This document shows, in pieces, positions 22,307 to 31,462 of a DNA stretch of 64,000 bases. Each line of letters begins with the position of its first letter. The first letter of the stretch is position 1. Below the pieces are notes generated by a model. That model was not told where the DNA came from. It worked only from the letters and a program-made list of their open reading frames with translations, and made no database searches. Origin of the DNA: Methanofollis liminatans DSM 4140 (lineage in GTDB: Archaea; Halobacteriota; Methanomicrobia; Methanomicrobiales; Methanofollaceae); NCBI RefSeq assembly GCF_000275865.1, contig NZ_CM001555.1, positions 62,001-126,000 on the forward strand, in the 5' to 3' direction. Position numbers and translations under genes: made by a program.

Positions 22307-23691
22307 CCTCGCCGGCACGGGAGTACACCTCCGTCACCACGGTCGCCGGGCCCCTGATGGCCGTCTCGGGCGTGGGTGACGCCGCCTACGGCGAGGTGGT
22401 GGAGATCCGCCTCCCTGATGGGGAACGGCGCCTGGGGCAGGTGCTCGAAAGCCGCCTGGACCTCGCCGTCGTGCAGGTCTTCGGGGGGACGCGGGACCTG
22501 GACACCGAGGCGACCTCGGTCAGGTTCACCGGCGAACCCCTGCGCATGGCCGTCTCGCCCGAGATCCTCGGGCGGGTCTTCGACGGCGCCGGAAGGCCGG
22601 CGGACGGCGGCGGCGCCGTCATCCCTGAGGAGGTGCGGGAGATATCGGGCGCCTCCATCAACCCCACGGCGCGCGCTTTCCCGCAGGACTGCATCGAGAC
22701 CGGGATCTCGGCGATCGACGGGATGAACACCCTGGTGCGGGGGCAGAAACTCCCGATCTTCTCGGGCGCCGGTCTCCCCCACTCCCGCCTCGCCGCCCAG
22801 ATCGCCAGGCAGGCGCGGGTGCTCGGCGATGCCGAGGAGTTTGCGATCGTCTTCGGGGCGATGGGGATCACGAGCGAGGAGTCCAGGTTCTTCCTGGAGG
22901 CGTTCGAGGAGACCGGGGCCCTGGAGCACGCCGTGATCTTCGCCAACCTCGCCGACGATCCCGCCATCGAGCGGATCGTCACCCCGCGCTGCGCCCTGAC
23001 GGCGGCCGAATACCTCGCCTTCTCGGAGGGGATGCACGTCCTCGTGATCCTCCAGGACATCACGGCCTACTGCGAGGCGCTGCGGGAGGTCTCGGCGGCC
23101 AGGGAAGAGGTGCCGGCCCGGCGGGGATACCCCGGCTACATGTACACCGACCTCGCCTCGATCTTCGAGCGGGCAGGGCGGATCAAGGGAAAGAAGGGCT
23201 CCATCACCCAGCTCCCGATCATCTCCATGCCGGACGACGACATCACCCACCCGGTGCCCGACCTCACCGGCTACATCACCGAGGGGCAGATCGTCCTCTC
23301 GCGCGACCTCCACCGGAAGAGCGTGTACCCGCCGATCGACGTCCTTCCAAGCCTGTCCCGCCTGATGCCCGGCGGCATCGGAAAGGAGAAGACGCGCGAG
23401 GACCACGGCGCCGTTTCCGACCAGATGTATGCGGCGTATGCACGGGGCAGGCGGCTCGAAAGCCTGGTGGCGGTGATCGGGGAGGAGGGGCTCACGCCAA
23501 CAGACCGCCTCTACCTCGACTTCGCCGCACGCTTCGAGCGGGAATTCGTCGGGCAGGGGGCGGCGGCCGGGCGGACGATCACCGAAACCCTGGACCTTGC
23601 ATGGGGTCTGCTCTCCCGGTTCCCGGACGACGAACTCAAACGGATCGACCCGGCCCTGATCGCCGCCCATGCGCGGAGGGAGAAGACGTGA
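22303..23691 (+). CDS. ahaB: A-type ATPase regulatory subunit B
   Basis: 462 residues. It shows [26 protein letters not shown], where the P-loop position lacks the GKT lysine as expected for the non-catalytic subunit; [30 protein letters not shown] and [18 protein letters not shown] are intact. Binds nucleotide at the non-catalytic interfaces. Overlaps ahaD by 4 bp. Confidence 0.96.
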   Translation: MTSPAREYTSVTTVAGPLMAVSGVGDAAYGEVVEIRLPDGERRLGQVLESRLDLAVVQVFGGTRDLDTEATSVRFTGEPLRMAVSPEILGRVFDGAGRPADGGGAVIPEEVREISGASINPTARAFPQDCIETGISAIDGMNTLVRGQKLPIFSGAGLPHSRLAAQIARQARVLGDAEEFAIVFGAMGITSEESRFFLEAFEETGALEHAVIFANLADDPAIERIVTPRCALTAAEYLAFSEGMHVLVILQDITAYCEALREVSAAREEVPARRGYPGYMYTDLASIFERAGRIKGKKGSITQLPIISMPDDDITHPVPDLTGYITEGQIVLSRDLHRKSVYPPIDVLPSLSRLMPGGIGKEKTREDHGAVSDQMYAAYARGRRLESLVAVIGEEGLTPTDRLYLDFAARFEREFVGQGAAAGRTITETLDLAWGLLSRFPDDELKRIDPALIAAHARREKT

Positions 23692-24338
23692 GCCGGCGGA
23701 TCATACCGGGGACCCGCCCCACCCGGATCGAACTGCTGAAGATCAGGAAGCGGATCGTCGTCGCAGAGAAAGGGCACGAACTCCTCCAGGAGAAACTCGA
23801 CGCCATGGTGCTGGAGTTTTTCCGGCTGCAGGAGGAGCGGGAGAGACTGAGGACAGCCGCAGAAACAGCATTTGCAGACGCGTACCGGCCGCTTCTCCGG
23901 GCAGAGATGACCATGGGGGCCAGAGACCTCGAAGACGCCCTCGCCCTCACCGCCTCCATCGGCGAGATTGCGATGGAGCGGCGGACGGTGATGGGCACGG
24001 CGGTGCCGGCGATCCCTCTCCCTGAGCGCCTGCGCACGGCCGAAGAGCCGGGTTATCCCCTTGCTGCGCCGGGCGCCTCCCTGGACGAGGCCTGCCGCCG
24101 CTGCGAGGAGGCGGTCAGGGCTGCCCTGGTCTGCGCCGAAGCAGAAGGGGCGATGGCCCGGCTTGCAGACCAGATCGTCACGGTCAGGAGGAGGACGAAC
24201 GCCCTCGCCTATATGCTCATCCCATCGCTCCGCGATACGGCCGCCTATATCGAGGACTACCTGGAGGAGATGGAGCGGGAGGACCTCTACCGGCGGAAAC
24301 ATACCAAATCCCTCCGCAGGGAGGAGACGAAGGCATGA
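23688..24338 (+). CDS. ahaD: A-type ATPase central-stalk subunit D
   Basis: 216 residues from GTG 23688. It begins [34 protein letters not shown], the canonical start of subunit D, and ends in a second long helix ([22 protein letters not shown]). The two helices form the rotating axle inside A3B3. Overlaps the following small gene by 4 bp. Confidence 0.95.
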   Translation: MSRRIIPGTRPTRIELLKIRKRIVVAEKGHELLQEKLDAMVLEFFRLQEERERLRTAAETAFADAYRPLLRAEMTMGARDLEDALALTASIGEIAMERRTVMGTAVPAIPLPERLRTAEEPGYPLAAPGASLDEACRRCEEAVRAALVCAEAEGAMARLADQIVTVRRRTNALAYMLIPSLRDTAAYIEDYLEEMEREDLYRRKHTKSLRREETKA

Positions 24339-24451
24339 GCGGGGAGGACCTCTCGCGCATCTTCCTGCTGGTCCAGGCCGCCGGGGCGATCGCCCTGATC
24401 GCGGGAGCGATCGTCCTCCTTTTCGTCTGGATCTTCGGGATCCAGGGGTGA
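24335..24451 (+). CDS. Small single-helix membrane peptide at the end of the ATPase operon (AhaG-like position)
   Basis: 38 residues: a short polar N-terminus ([10 protein letters not shown]) and one hydrophobic helix (LLVQAAGAIALIAGAIVLLFVWIF), ending IQG. Its ATG overlaps the ahaD stop (ATGA), like every other junction in the operon, which is strong evidence that it is translated. In Methanosarcina an unexplained small gene, ahaG, lies at the same place after ahaD; homology cannot be shown at this length. It could be an assembly factor or a small structural component of the membrane sector. Confidence 0.7.
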   Translation: MSGEDLSRIFLLVQAAGAIALIAGAIVLLFVWIFGIQG

Positions 24452-24500
24452 AGGGCGACCATCCCCTTCTCTTATCACCTTTACCGTCCCATACATACCG

Positions 24501-25118
24501 ATGGACGGCATCATCCCGGCCCTGATCATCGGGTTTGTCATCGGCCTCTCCGGAGCCCTGGCCCCGGGCCCGACCCTGGTGGCGACGATCAGGGGCTCGC
24601 TCGATCACGGGTGGACGGCCGGCCCGCGCCTCGCCGCGGGTCATGCGGCCGTCGAGGCGGTCCTCGCTCTCGCGATCGTCGCCGGGCTTGCCGCCGCGGC
24701 CGATAGCGTGGCCGTGCCGGTCGCCGTCGTCGGAGGAGCGGCCCTGATCCTCTTCGGCGGGCTCACGGTGCGGGAGAGCCGGACCGCCGTGCTCGACGCC
24801 CCCGTAGAAGCGGCATCGGGAAGCCCCTTCCTTGCCGGGGTCGTCACGAGCGCCGCAAACCCGTATTTCTGGCTCTGGTGGCTCTCGGTGGGGAGCGGGC
24901 TGTTGCTGGAGGGGCTGGCGGCCGGAGCGGCGGTCGCCGTCGCCTTCATGATCGGCCACTGGGCCTCGGACTTCGGGTGGTTCGGGCTGGTCGCCGCCGG
25001 GACGGCGGGCGGAAAGACCGTCCTCTCGGTCAGGCAGTACCGCCTCGTCCTTGCCGCATGCGGGGTGTTCCTGATCTTCTTCGGGGCCTCGTACCTCTGG
25101 CGGGCCCTTCCGGCGTGA
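24501..25118 (+). CDS. LysE/RhtB-type amino-acid exporter family protein
   Basis: 205 residues, about six membrane helices. The N-terminal signature ALAPGPTLVATIRGSLDHGWTAG and the SAANPYFWLWWLSVG segment are typical of the LysE family, which exports amino acids or small molecules with ion exchange. Lies 49 bp after the ATPase operon on the same strand and convergent with S24e, the two stops being adjacent. Substrate unknown. Confidence 0.82.
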   Translation: MDGIIPALIIGFVIGLSGALAPGPTLVATIRGSLDHGWTAGPRLAAGHAAVEAVLALAIVAGLAAAADSVAVPVAVVGGAALILFGGLTVRESRTAVLDAPVEAASGSPFLAGVVTSAANPYFWLWWLSVGSGLLLEGLAAGAAVAVAFMIGHWASDFGWFGLVAAGTAGGKTVLSVRQYRLVLAACGVFLIFFGASYLWRALPA

Positions 25119-25367
25119 TCACCGCTCCGCGGCCTTCATCGCGGTCGGGTCGTCGTATATCCTTCCCTTTCCCCGGATCTCACCTTTTTTCGCCCGCGGG
25201 CTCAGGCGGTCGAGGGCGATCGCCGCCGGGTCGGCGCCCGAGATCAGGGCCAGCTCTGCACGCACCTCCTCCCGCGACGGGATGGCGCCTGAGAAGCGGG
25301 CGACGAACTCCAGATCGATCCTCCTGCATGCCTCGTTGCGCTCGTAGCGCGGGAACTCGATGTCCAT
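25119..25367 (-). CDS. rps24e: Ribosomal protein S24e
   Basis: 82 residues from ATG 25367. PSREEVRAELALISGADPAAIALDRL and the KGEIRGKGRIYDDPT tail match archaeal S24e of the small ribosomal subunit; the N-terminal strand is divergent (the usual NPLL-R motif is not obvious) and the C-terminal tail is short. A longer upstream frame exists but the S24e similarity starts at MDIEF. Stands apart from other ribosomal genes. A pseudogene-like or divergent paralogue cannot be excluded. Confidence 0.75.
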   Translation of the reverse strand: MDIEFPRYERNEACRRIDLEFVARFSGAIPSREEVRAELALISGADPAAIALDRLSPRAKKGEIRGKGRIYDDPTAMKAAER

Positions 25368-25434
25368 GCTCTCCTCTCGGCGGGAGTGGGGAAGAGCGTT
25401 GGGGCGAGAGGCAGAGGAGAAAAAAGAGATCTGA

Positions 25435-26982
25435 TTATCCGGCAACGGCCGGGAGGATCGAGACCTGGTCCACGCCCCGCACCGAGGTCCCTGCAGCCGA
25501 AGGGTACTGGACGCCGCCGGTCCAGTAGTAGACCCATGCCTCCTCCGCGAGGCAGGTCCGCATGTTCTCGTTCCCGAAGGTGTGGTCCGGGGCGAGGTAA
25601 AAGAGCCGCGGGCCGTCGTTGTAGGCCGGGGCGTAACCCTCCCGCGCACTCCACCAGGAGAGGACCGCCTCGCCCTGCTCGGGCCGCGGGGCATAGATGT
25701 TCTCGTAGCGCAGTTCGGTGGCGTAACCGTCTGAGGCGGAGAGCAGCACCCGGTCGCCGGGGTTCATTCCGCCTACGAGGTCGCAGAGATCCCGGATCGC
25801 CGTTCCGAGCACGGCGTCCTCGACCTTCGCCGGGTTCTTATCCTCTGCGGGGTTCCAGAGGTCGTCTCTGTCGAAGGTCGGGCCCTGGATGCGGTAGGGC
25901 ACGGTCTCGTTCCCGAGCACCGGGAGGTTCGCCTCCATCCAGACGGTGTCCACCGTCGTCTCGTTCAGGACGGTCTGCCCGTCGGGCGCATACCGCCTGA
26001 CGGCGATCGCCGGGGCGGCCGGGGGCCGGTCGTAGCCGGAGAGGGAGAGGGAGACGATCCCTTCAACGGTGCGCTCACCCATCCCCGGTCCGACGAGGAC
26101 GAAGGGTCCGGCAGGACCGTCGAGGAGAGGAGCGCCGTCCTCCATGTACGCGATCAGGTAATCGTTGTTCCGGACGAGAACGGTGCTGTTCAGCGTATAG
26201 TCGGCGCCGTCCCTCCCGGTGAAGGTGACGTTATACCCGGTCGACGCAAGGCTCGAACTGAGCATCGGGTGGTGCGGGGACTCGCGACCGTCGACGCAGC
26301 CGATGAAGAACCAGACCGGGACGCCGCTCCAGAGGGATCCGTCAGGATCGGTATAACTCCGGCCGTGGCAGAGAAGGGCCGCACGGTAGATCTCAGGGGT
26401 GACCGCGTACTCAGAGAGACCCGAGAGGGCAAGCGATCCGCTTGCAGGTGCGCTCTCCTTCCCTTCCTCCAGGTGCAGAACGGTGCGGATCACCGCCGAG
26501 GCCTCATCGGGGCCGCAGCCTTCGGGCCCGTAGAAAAATACCACCCGGTCGCCATCGGCGGCGCAACGGGTGAGCACCCCGTCTTCAGCCGAACTGAGGA
26601 GGACGGGCGCCCCGTTCACGGTGCAGTTCCACACCGTCCCGTTCGCTTCGCAAAATCCGCCGACCCCCTCCACCACCTGCGAGTGGAGGCGCGGGTTCCA
26701 GTCCCGGTCAGAAACCGTGCAGGAAAGACCTTCCTTCTCGCAGACCGCCATTAAGATACCATAGAGGCTGCTGTTGTCCACCGTGTACTGGACGTTCGAT
26801 CCTGCAGCGGTGAATACGGTCGTCCCGCTGCTGATGTTCACGGAGCCCTCATAGAGCACCGCAGGGCCGGAGAGTCCGCCGGCCCCCGCGAGGGCGAGCA
26901 CGGCGGCGAGCGCACCGACGAGTGCGAGAACCGCCGCAGCGGATATGATAACAACCGTTTTTCTATCCAAAGAGATCACCAC
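25435..26982 (-). CDS. Membrane-anchored secreted protein with DUF4430-like and sulfite-oxidase-like modules
   Basis: 515 residues. N-terminal signal anchor (residues ~8-30), then a DUF4430/ubiquitin-like module to about residue 165 (TVDNSSLYGILMAVCEKEGLSCTV...VVFFYGPEG). Two segments follow that resemble the molybdopterin-binding fold of sulfite oxidases: residues ~185-320 (LWSGVPVWFFIGCVDG... FVLVGPGMGERTVEGIVSL) and ~370-500. I see no clear cofactor cysteine in the expected position, so they may be binding rather than redox modules. Pairs of Cys in the DUF4430 part could form disulfides outside the cell. Stands alone. Function unknown. Confidence 0.65.
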   Translation of the reverse strand: MVISLDRKTVVIISAAAVLALVGALAAVLALAGAGGLSGPAVLYEGSVNISSGTTVFTAAGSNVQYTVDNSSLYGILMAVCEKEGLSCTVSDRDWNPRLHSQVVEGVGGFCEANGTVWNCTVNGAPVLLSSAEDGVLTRCAADGDRVVFFYGPEGCGPDEASAVIRTVLHLEEGKESAPASGSLALSGLSEYAVTPEIYRAALLCHGRSYTDPDGSLWSGVPVWFFIGCVDGRESPHHPMLSSSLASTGYNVTFTGRDGADYTLNSTVLVRNNDYLIAYMEDGAPLLDGPAGPFVLVGPGMGERTVEGIVSLSLSGYDRPPAAPAIAVRRYAPDGQTVLNETTVDTVWMEANLPVLGNETVPYRIQGPTFDRDDLWNPAEDKNPAKVEDAVLGTAIRDLCDLVGGMNPGDRVLLSASDGYATELRYENIYAPRPEQGEAVLSWWSAREGYAPAYNDGPRLFYLAPDHTFGNENMRTCLAEEAWVYYWTGGVQYPSAAGTSVRGVDQVSILPAVAG

Positions 26983-27066
26983 ACGCCCCGGATACCAGGC
27001 CGGGGCCGTTCAGGAGCAAATTAAGATATCATTGACACGGCCAGAAAATAAAAGATATCGCACATA

Positions 27067-27774
27067 CTATCGCGGCGCAAGGAGGCGGGCGGCCCGTGCC
27101 ACCCCTTTGAGCCCGCACTGGAGGAAGACGATCCCGAGCACGGCCTCGACCAGGGTGCCCTTCACGTGATCGCAATCGCCCTTCTCCACCGGCGGGTCGA
27201 AATGGACGCGGTGCTCGTACAGCCCCCAGCGGTCGCAGAGCCGCGCCATATTCACATTGCTCTCGTAGGCCTTCCGGCGCTCTGAGAGCAGCCCGGCATC
27301 GGCGAGGCGCGGGCTCCAGATCTGGGGCAGGACCCCGATCTTCAGGGCCGCATCCCCGATCCAGGCGAGGGTCTCAGCCGCTTCAGGGAGGCGGGCCATC
27401 TCTGCGAGCGCAGTCGGGGAGAGGGCGCATCTGCCGTCCCTGAAATGGGCGTTGATCTCGGAGAAGAGGTTTTTCGTGGAGGGCTGGAAGAGGGCGAGGA
27501 GGAAGATCTCGTCGTTCTCGATGGAAAAGCCGAGGTCGCGCTCGACGGCGGGCATGACCACCAACCGGACCGAACCGATCTGCCGCAGGATCTCCTCCAC
27601 CGAGGAGAGCCAGCGTGCGGTCAGGGCCTGCTCTCTCCCATCGGGGAGGGCGGCCGCCTTCCGGGCGAGCCCGTCCCTGAGGGCGGCGAGGTTCTCTTCG
27701 ACACCGACCCGGTGCCAGCGGAGCGTCTGGTGCATACGCCTTCTTCTGGACGGAAAGGGCATATCTCTTCCCAT
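27067..27774 (-). CDS. RNase III-like domain protein
   Basis: 235 residues; the start may lie slightly downstream, for example at the Met preceding HQTLRWHRV. The C-terminal half has RNase III-type blocks: AETLAWIGDAALKI (compare the family ERLEFLGDAVL), LLSERRKAYESNVNMARLCDRWGL, and KGTLVEAVLGIVFLQCGLKGVARAARLL (compare ADVFEALIGAIYLD). The Asp of GDA and the Glu of VEA are kept, while the positions of the second Glu and of the Asp before VEA are substituted (Ala and Thr). There is no double-stranded RNA-binding domain; the N-terminal ~90 residues are helical. RNA cleavage is therefore possible but uncertain. Confidence 0.6.
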   Translation of the reverse strand: MGRDMPFPSRRRRMHQTLRWHRVGVEENLAALRDGLARKAAALPDGREQALTARWLSSVEEILRQIGSVRLVVMPAVERDLGFSIENDEIFLLALFQPSTKNLFSEINAHFRDGRCALSPTALAEMARLPEAAETLAWIGDAALKIGVLPQIWSPRLADAGLLSERRKAYESNVNMARLCDRWGLYEHRVHFDPPVEKGDCDHVKGTLVEAVLGIVFLQCGLKGVARAARLLAPR

Positions 27775-28554
27775 TCGCCCTCCAGGGAAGTGCCGGGCAA
27801 AATTATTTTATAGTACATGCACAATAAAAATCTGCCTCGGGGGGGATCGTGACCGGACAGATGCTGCCAGGGTGCGATCAGCCCGACGGTCGAAACGGCT
27901 GAAGACCGAACGGGCGAAAACGAGAGCGCATCAGGGGGCCGAACAGACACCCGCTGAAGATAGGGCCGCAAAGACCAGAGCCACAGATCTTCTCCGGCAA
28001 AAGAGATGTGGCGGCAGAGAAGGCCTTTGGACGGCGCCGGCCTATCTTCACAGGGTTCGATGCCATGAGGGCCCGGTTCCGGGGCCGAAACGGCTGAAGG
28101 CCAGGGGACAGAGAGGGCGTATCACGGGGCCGAACAGAATACCGGGGACCGCCCCGGGGCACGTTTTTCAACCGGGATCTTTCGGCTCTTCGCGAAATTT
28201 CTCTGCGGGGAGCCATTGACACCTCAGCCCGACGCCCCCGGCCGGATCTTTCATCCAGGAGGGGTGAGAGCATCGGATCGGGATCAGGTCTCGATGGCAG
28301 CCCTTCGGAATCCCGGCGGGAGGAAGGAAAGCGGTTTCTTTCAGGCTCCCCGACGCGACCTATCGACCGGTTGAATTTCCTGCACGATTTTTCGCGAGAG
28401 ATAGCCGGCATAAATATCGGGGCAGATAAAAATCCCTGTCAATCTACCGTTTTCTTCCATGACCGAGAGAGACTCCCGGCGGTCGGCCATCAAGAGCAAT
28501 TTCATCGACGGTCCGGTATGTTCTCCCTCTTCATGACAAAAGAGGGACGACTCG
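27775..28554. other. Gene-poor region with a degenerate direct repeat
   Basis: About 780 bp with no convincing gene. Frames here are rich in Arg/Pro and lack ribosome sites. Related segments lie at 27891-27950 and 28086-28141, both containing CGAAACGGCTGAAG and GGGGCCGAACAGA. Otherwise nothing recognised. Confidence 0.5.
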
Positions 28555-28725
28555 ATGTCGCTTGCCATCGTGCCGGTCACCGCCATTGCCGTAACATACG
28601 GCAATATCTTCTTTGCCTTCGGATGTGTGGTGTTCGTGCTCGCTCTGCCGTATCTTCTCGCGATCGTAAAGGAAAAGTACACCCTGCCTGAAGTAGCTCC
28701 AGGCAGCTCGAAACAGGAAACCTGA
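28555..28725 (+). CDS. Possible small membrane protein
   Basis: 56 residues: MSLAIVPVTAIAVTYGNIFF then a hydrophobic helix (FAFGCVVFVLALPYLLAIV) and a charged tail (KEKYTLPEVAPG). There is one membrane helix, possibly two. An AAGAGGGA purine run lies ~15 bp upstream. No neighbours in the same transcript unit are evident except the ferredoxin 135 bp downstream. It might be chance, but the hydrophobic-then-basic pattern is that of a real small membrane protein. Confidence 0.4.
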   Translation: MSLAIVPVTAIAVTYGNIFFAFGCVVFVLALPYLLAIVKEKYTLPEVAPGSSKQET

Positions 28726-28860
28726 TGCCCGATGAAAGACTTTTTGAGGGGATCTCACTCCCCTTATATCAGTCAACACAAACGATGTGAGACCGTAAGA
28801 GCCCGTTCCGGTTCATGGGGACGGACGCATCAAGAACATCAACAGTATGAATCGATAGTT

Positions 28861-29070
28861 ATGACGACCAGAGATCATCTTTCCGGCATGATTATCATCG
28901 ATCGTAGCCGGTGTTGTTATTGTGGAACCTGTGTAGCGACCTGTCCGAACTCAAATCTGGAATTAATCGATGCATGTCTCACGATGAACGCTGATTGCAA
29001 AAGGTGTGGGATATGTGCGAATATCTGTCCGGTCGGGGCATTGGAGGTAGTACATGAACACCGGTTATGA
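28861..29070 (+). CDS. 2[4Fe-4S] ferredoxin, probable electron donor to the adjacent reductase
   Basis: 69 residues. Two cluster motifs: [12 protein letters not shown] (with CxxCxxCxxxCP spacing) and [16 protein letters not shown]. Start at ATG 28861 or ATG 28888 (MIIIDRSRC); the second is closer to the usual ferredoxin start. Overlaps the geranylgeranyl reductase start by 17 bp. In Methanosarcina acetivorans a ferredoxin next to geranylgeranyl reductase was reported to be needed for full saturation of archaeal lipids, and the same pairing is seen here. Base composition is clearly lower in GC than the surrounding genes. Confidence 0.85.
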   Translation: MTTRDHLSGMIIIDRSRCCYCGTCVATCPNSNLELIDACLTMNADCKRCGICANICPVGALEVVHEHRL

Positions 29071-30277
29071 CGTGCTGGTAATCGGCGGTGGGCCCGGCGG
29101 TGCGATCGCTGCACGAACGGCTGCCGAACAGGGACTTCGAACCTGTTTAATCGAAAAAAGACCGGCTATCGGAACGCCGGTCCGGTGCGCAGAAGGAATT
29201 TGTAAACATGAGTTGTCAGAGTTCATCGAGCCCGATTATAAATGGATATCAGCAGAAATTTCACAGGCGGGGATCGTCTCACCAGATCAGACAATGATGG
29301 TTCTCGATTCATCGATAGCCGGCAGTAAAGTGGGGTATGTCCTTGAGAGAAAAATTTTCGACCGGGCTCTTGTTAACCAGGCCGCTGCTGCAGGTGCTGA
29401 CATATTCGTTAAAACCAGTGCAAAAGCTCCCATTATCACCGATGGCGTGATCAGGGGGGCCAGGATCGATGGAGGTGTCTCTCACATTCAGGCAGACGTC
29501 GTTATTGCTGCCGATGGGGTAGAGTCGCAATTCGCCAGACGGTGTGGAATCGACACTTCTGTTAAACCCGGCGATATGATGAGTTGCGCACAATATCTGC
29601 TCTCAAATATCGATATCAATCCTGCAATGAACGTATTCCACTTTGGAAACACGATCGCTCCGGGCGGATATATCTGGATCTTTCCAAAAGGTGAACGGTC
29701 AGCAAATGTCGGGGTCGGGATAGCAGGTTCTAAAAGCGGAGAGCATCATCGAGCAAAGGACTACCTTGACGCATTCGTTAAAGAAAAATTTCCAGACGGC
29801 AAAACTCTTGAACTGATTGCCGGAGGAATCCCGGTCTCCCGACCACTTGCAACAACCGTGAGCGATGGCCTGATGATCGTCGGTGATGCCGCCCGGGTCG
29901 CAGATCCCCTGACCGGAGGAGGGATCTATAATTCCATGTTTACCGGAAGGCTGGCAGGGGAAACGGCAGTCGAGTGTATTGCGAAAGGGGATTGCAGCAA
30001 GAACGCTCTTTCATCGTATGATAAAAAATGGAGAGTGTCTCCAATGGGGCAAGGATTAAACCTGAACTACAAAATCAAGGAATTTTTATACGCTCTTTCT
30101 GACGAAAAATTGAATAAACTGATGCAATCGGCGACGCGGTTAAATCTTAAAGAATTTAGCGTGCTTAATATCGTAAAGGAACTGGCTCTCAACAATCCCG
30201 GATTGCTCTGGGATATGAGGGAAATTATCCCGGAACTTTATCATCCGCCCCACCATGAGAAATCGGGGATCTCATAA
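29054..30277 (+). CDS. Digeranylgeranylglycerophospholipid reductase family (geranylgeranyl reductase)
   Basis: 407 residues. FAD-binding motif [21 protein letters not shown] with Glu at the end of strand 2, active-site [32 protein letters not shown] and [22 protein letters not shown]. The enzyme reduces the double bonds of archaeol precursors at the membrane. GGAGGT lies 6 bp before ATG 29054. Codon use (many AAA, AAT, TTA) differs from neighbours, suggesting a distinct origin for this two-gene unit. It could act on another polyprenyl group, since methanogens often have several paralogues. Confidence 0.88.
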   Translation: MNTGYDVLVIGGGPGGAIAARTAAEQGLRTCLIEKRPAIGTPVRCAEGICKHELSEFIEPDYKWISAEISQAGIVSPDQTMMVLDSSIAGSKVGYVLERKIFDRALVNQAAAAGADIFVKTSAKAPIITDGVIRGARIDGGVSHIQADVVIAADGVESQFARRCGIDTSVKPGDMMSCAQYLLSNIDINPAMNVFHFGNTIAPGGYIWIFPKGERSANVGVGIAGSKSGEHHRAKDYLDAFVKEKFPDGKTLELIAGGIPVSRPLATTVSDGLMIVGDAARVADPLTGGGIYNSMFTGRLAGETAVECIAKGDCSKNALSSYDKKWRVSPMGQGLNLNYKIKEFLYALSDEKLNKLMQSATRLNLKEFSVLNIVKELALNNPGLLWDMREIIPELYHPPHHEKSGIS

Positions 30278-30322
30278 AGGTCCTGACACCCGTCTTCGGA
30301 CACGCACATATCCTTTTTTTTC

Positions 30323-30909
30323 GGCTTTTGTAGAAATCATCACGTTTCCGGATGGGAGCGTGATTCATTCGCTTTCCCCCATCTTCGCGCCGGGGGTTCT
30401 TACCCACGGACCCCCGCGTGCGGTTGTCCTGGATAGGGGAGGAGAGTCCGAGCGGCGCATCTGTCGATGAAAAATGATGGACGGACATCCCAGCGAGGTT
30501 TGCCCATCCCTGCCCCAATCGCAACCGGCGGGGGGACCGGGGGCAGCAGGCCCCCCGGCAGAGGCGTACCCTGATATCCCATACGGTCACACAACGCCCA
30601 CACCGCGCCGGGTGGTTGGACCCCGGACCCCTGCATGCGATTGCCCTGGATATGCAGGAGCAGGGAGGTCAGATTATCTACCGGAAAAAATCCTGATGGC
30701 CTGGCTGGCGTATTTTTCCCGTTCCCGCCCCAACCGCAGTTTCGCGGGGCACTGATCCCGCATCTGCTCCCTGAAACTGCCGGGCGAATGGCTTTGTCCA
30801 GACCATCTCGTCGCCTGGTTCCACGATAAAGGGAAGATCTATCACACCCTCACCAAAGCACCTTCAAGCGATATCGATCGTTGTTGGAGGGGAGCTTTTC
30901 AACAAAGCC
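30323..30909. mobile_element. MITE-like element, copy 1 (IS5-type ends, no transposase)
   Basis: 587 bp, about 90% identical by eye to the reverse complement of 48763-49352. Ends are imperfect inverted repeats: GGCTTTTGTAGAAAT on the left and, read inward from the right, GGCTTTGTTGAAAA, which resemble IS5/IS903-type termini. Flanks are C-T8-C on the left and C-T6-C on the right, compatible with a target duplication in an oligo-T tract. No transposase-like frame inside. It sits just downstream of the geranylgeranyl reductase gene. Confidence 0.75.
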
Positions 30910-31057
30910 CTTTTTTCGGCTTTGTGGTAAACCCCCGGTCGATCCGGAGGGGGGAACCGGGCCCCGGAAGATCCTCCCCTCCCGGGTTTGTCGGTCTGGA
31001 GAATCGCACCTGCGTCATACTCCCGACTCATGCCTGATTCTCCAGGGCCATTTTTTC
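30910..31057. other. Intergenic region between MITE copy 1 and cupin gene
   Basis: No gene. A GGCTTTGTGGTAAA segment at 30918-30931 resembles the element terminus again and may be a remnant of another insertion. Confidence 0.35.
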
Positions 31058-31390
31058 TCACTCGTGGATCATCACGAGCAGCATCTTGAAGGGCACCCGG
31101 GCAAACAGGGCGTGCGGAATTGTTGCCGGCATGACGATCATCTCGCCGGCGGCGAGGGTGTACGGGCGGCCCCCGACGGTGATCTCCGCCTCGCCCTCCA
31201 GGACCTGGACCACCGCATCGTAGGGCGCCGTGTGCTCAGAAAGGCCCTCCCCGGCATCGAACGCAAAGGCCGTGATCGTCCCTGCCTTTTTCGTGACGAG
31301 GGCGCGGGAGACGACCGCCCCGTCCTGATAGGCCACGAGCGCCCGCGGATCGATCACCGACCCGGCGAACGCATTTTTCTTCCCTTCCAT
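31058..31390 (-). CDS. Cupin-domain protein
   Basis: 110 residues, single cupin barrel. Motif 1 is EGLSEHTAPYDAVVQVLEGEAEI; motif 2 is GEMIVMPATIPHALFARVPFKML. Of the usual metal ligands one His is seen in motif 1 (SEHTAPYD) and one in motif 2 (PHAL). Lies 72 bp downstream of the CooS homologue on the same strand, so the two may be co-transcribed. Such proteins bind small ligands or metals; the role here is unknown. Confidence 0.8.
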   Translation of the reverse strand: MEGKKNAFAGSVIDPRALVAYQDGAVVSRALVTKKAGTITAFAFDAGEGLSEHTAPYDAVVQVLEGEAEITVGGRPYTLAAGEMIVMPATIPHALFARVPFKMLLVMIHE

Positions 31391-31462
31391 ACTCAGCCTC
31401 TTCCCGGCGTGCGGATAATGCTTCCCCCCCCGAAAAAAAGAGGCCCGAAGCCTCCTTCCTCT

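Noticed and set aside
22126-23670. 514-residue open frame opposite ahaB
   Set aside because: Antisense shadow; ahaB is unmistakable on the plus strand.
28055-28075. tRNA-like T-loop motif (GGTTCGATGCC)
   Set aside because: Flanking bases do not pair into a T-stem or acceptor stem and there is no anticodon arm.
30474-30755. Open frames inside MITE copy 1 (and equivalents in copy 2)
   Set aside because: Frames are not conserved between the two copies beyond shared DNA, lack transposase motifs and have no ribosome sites.
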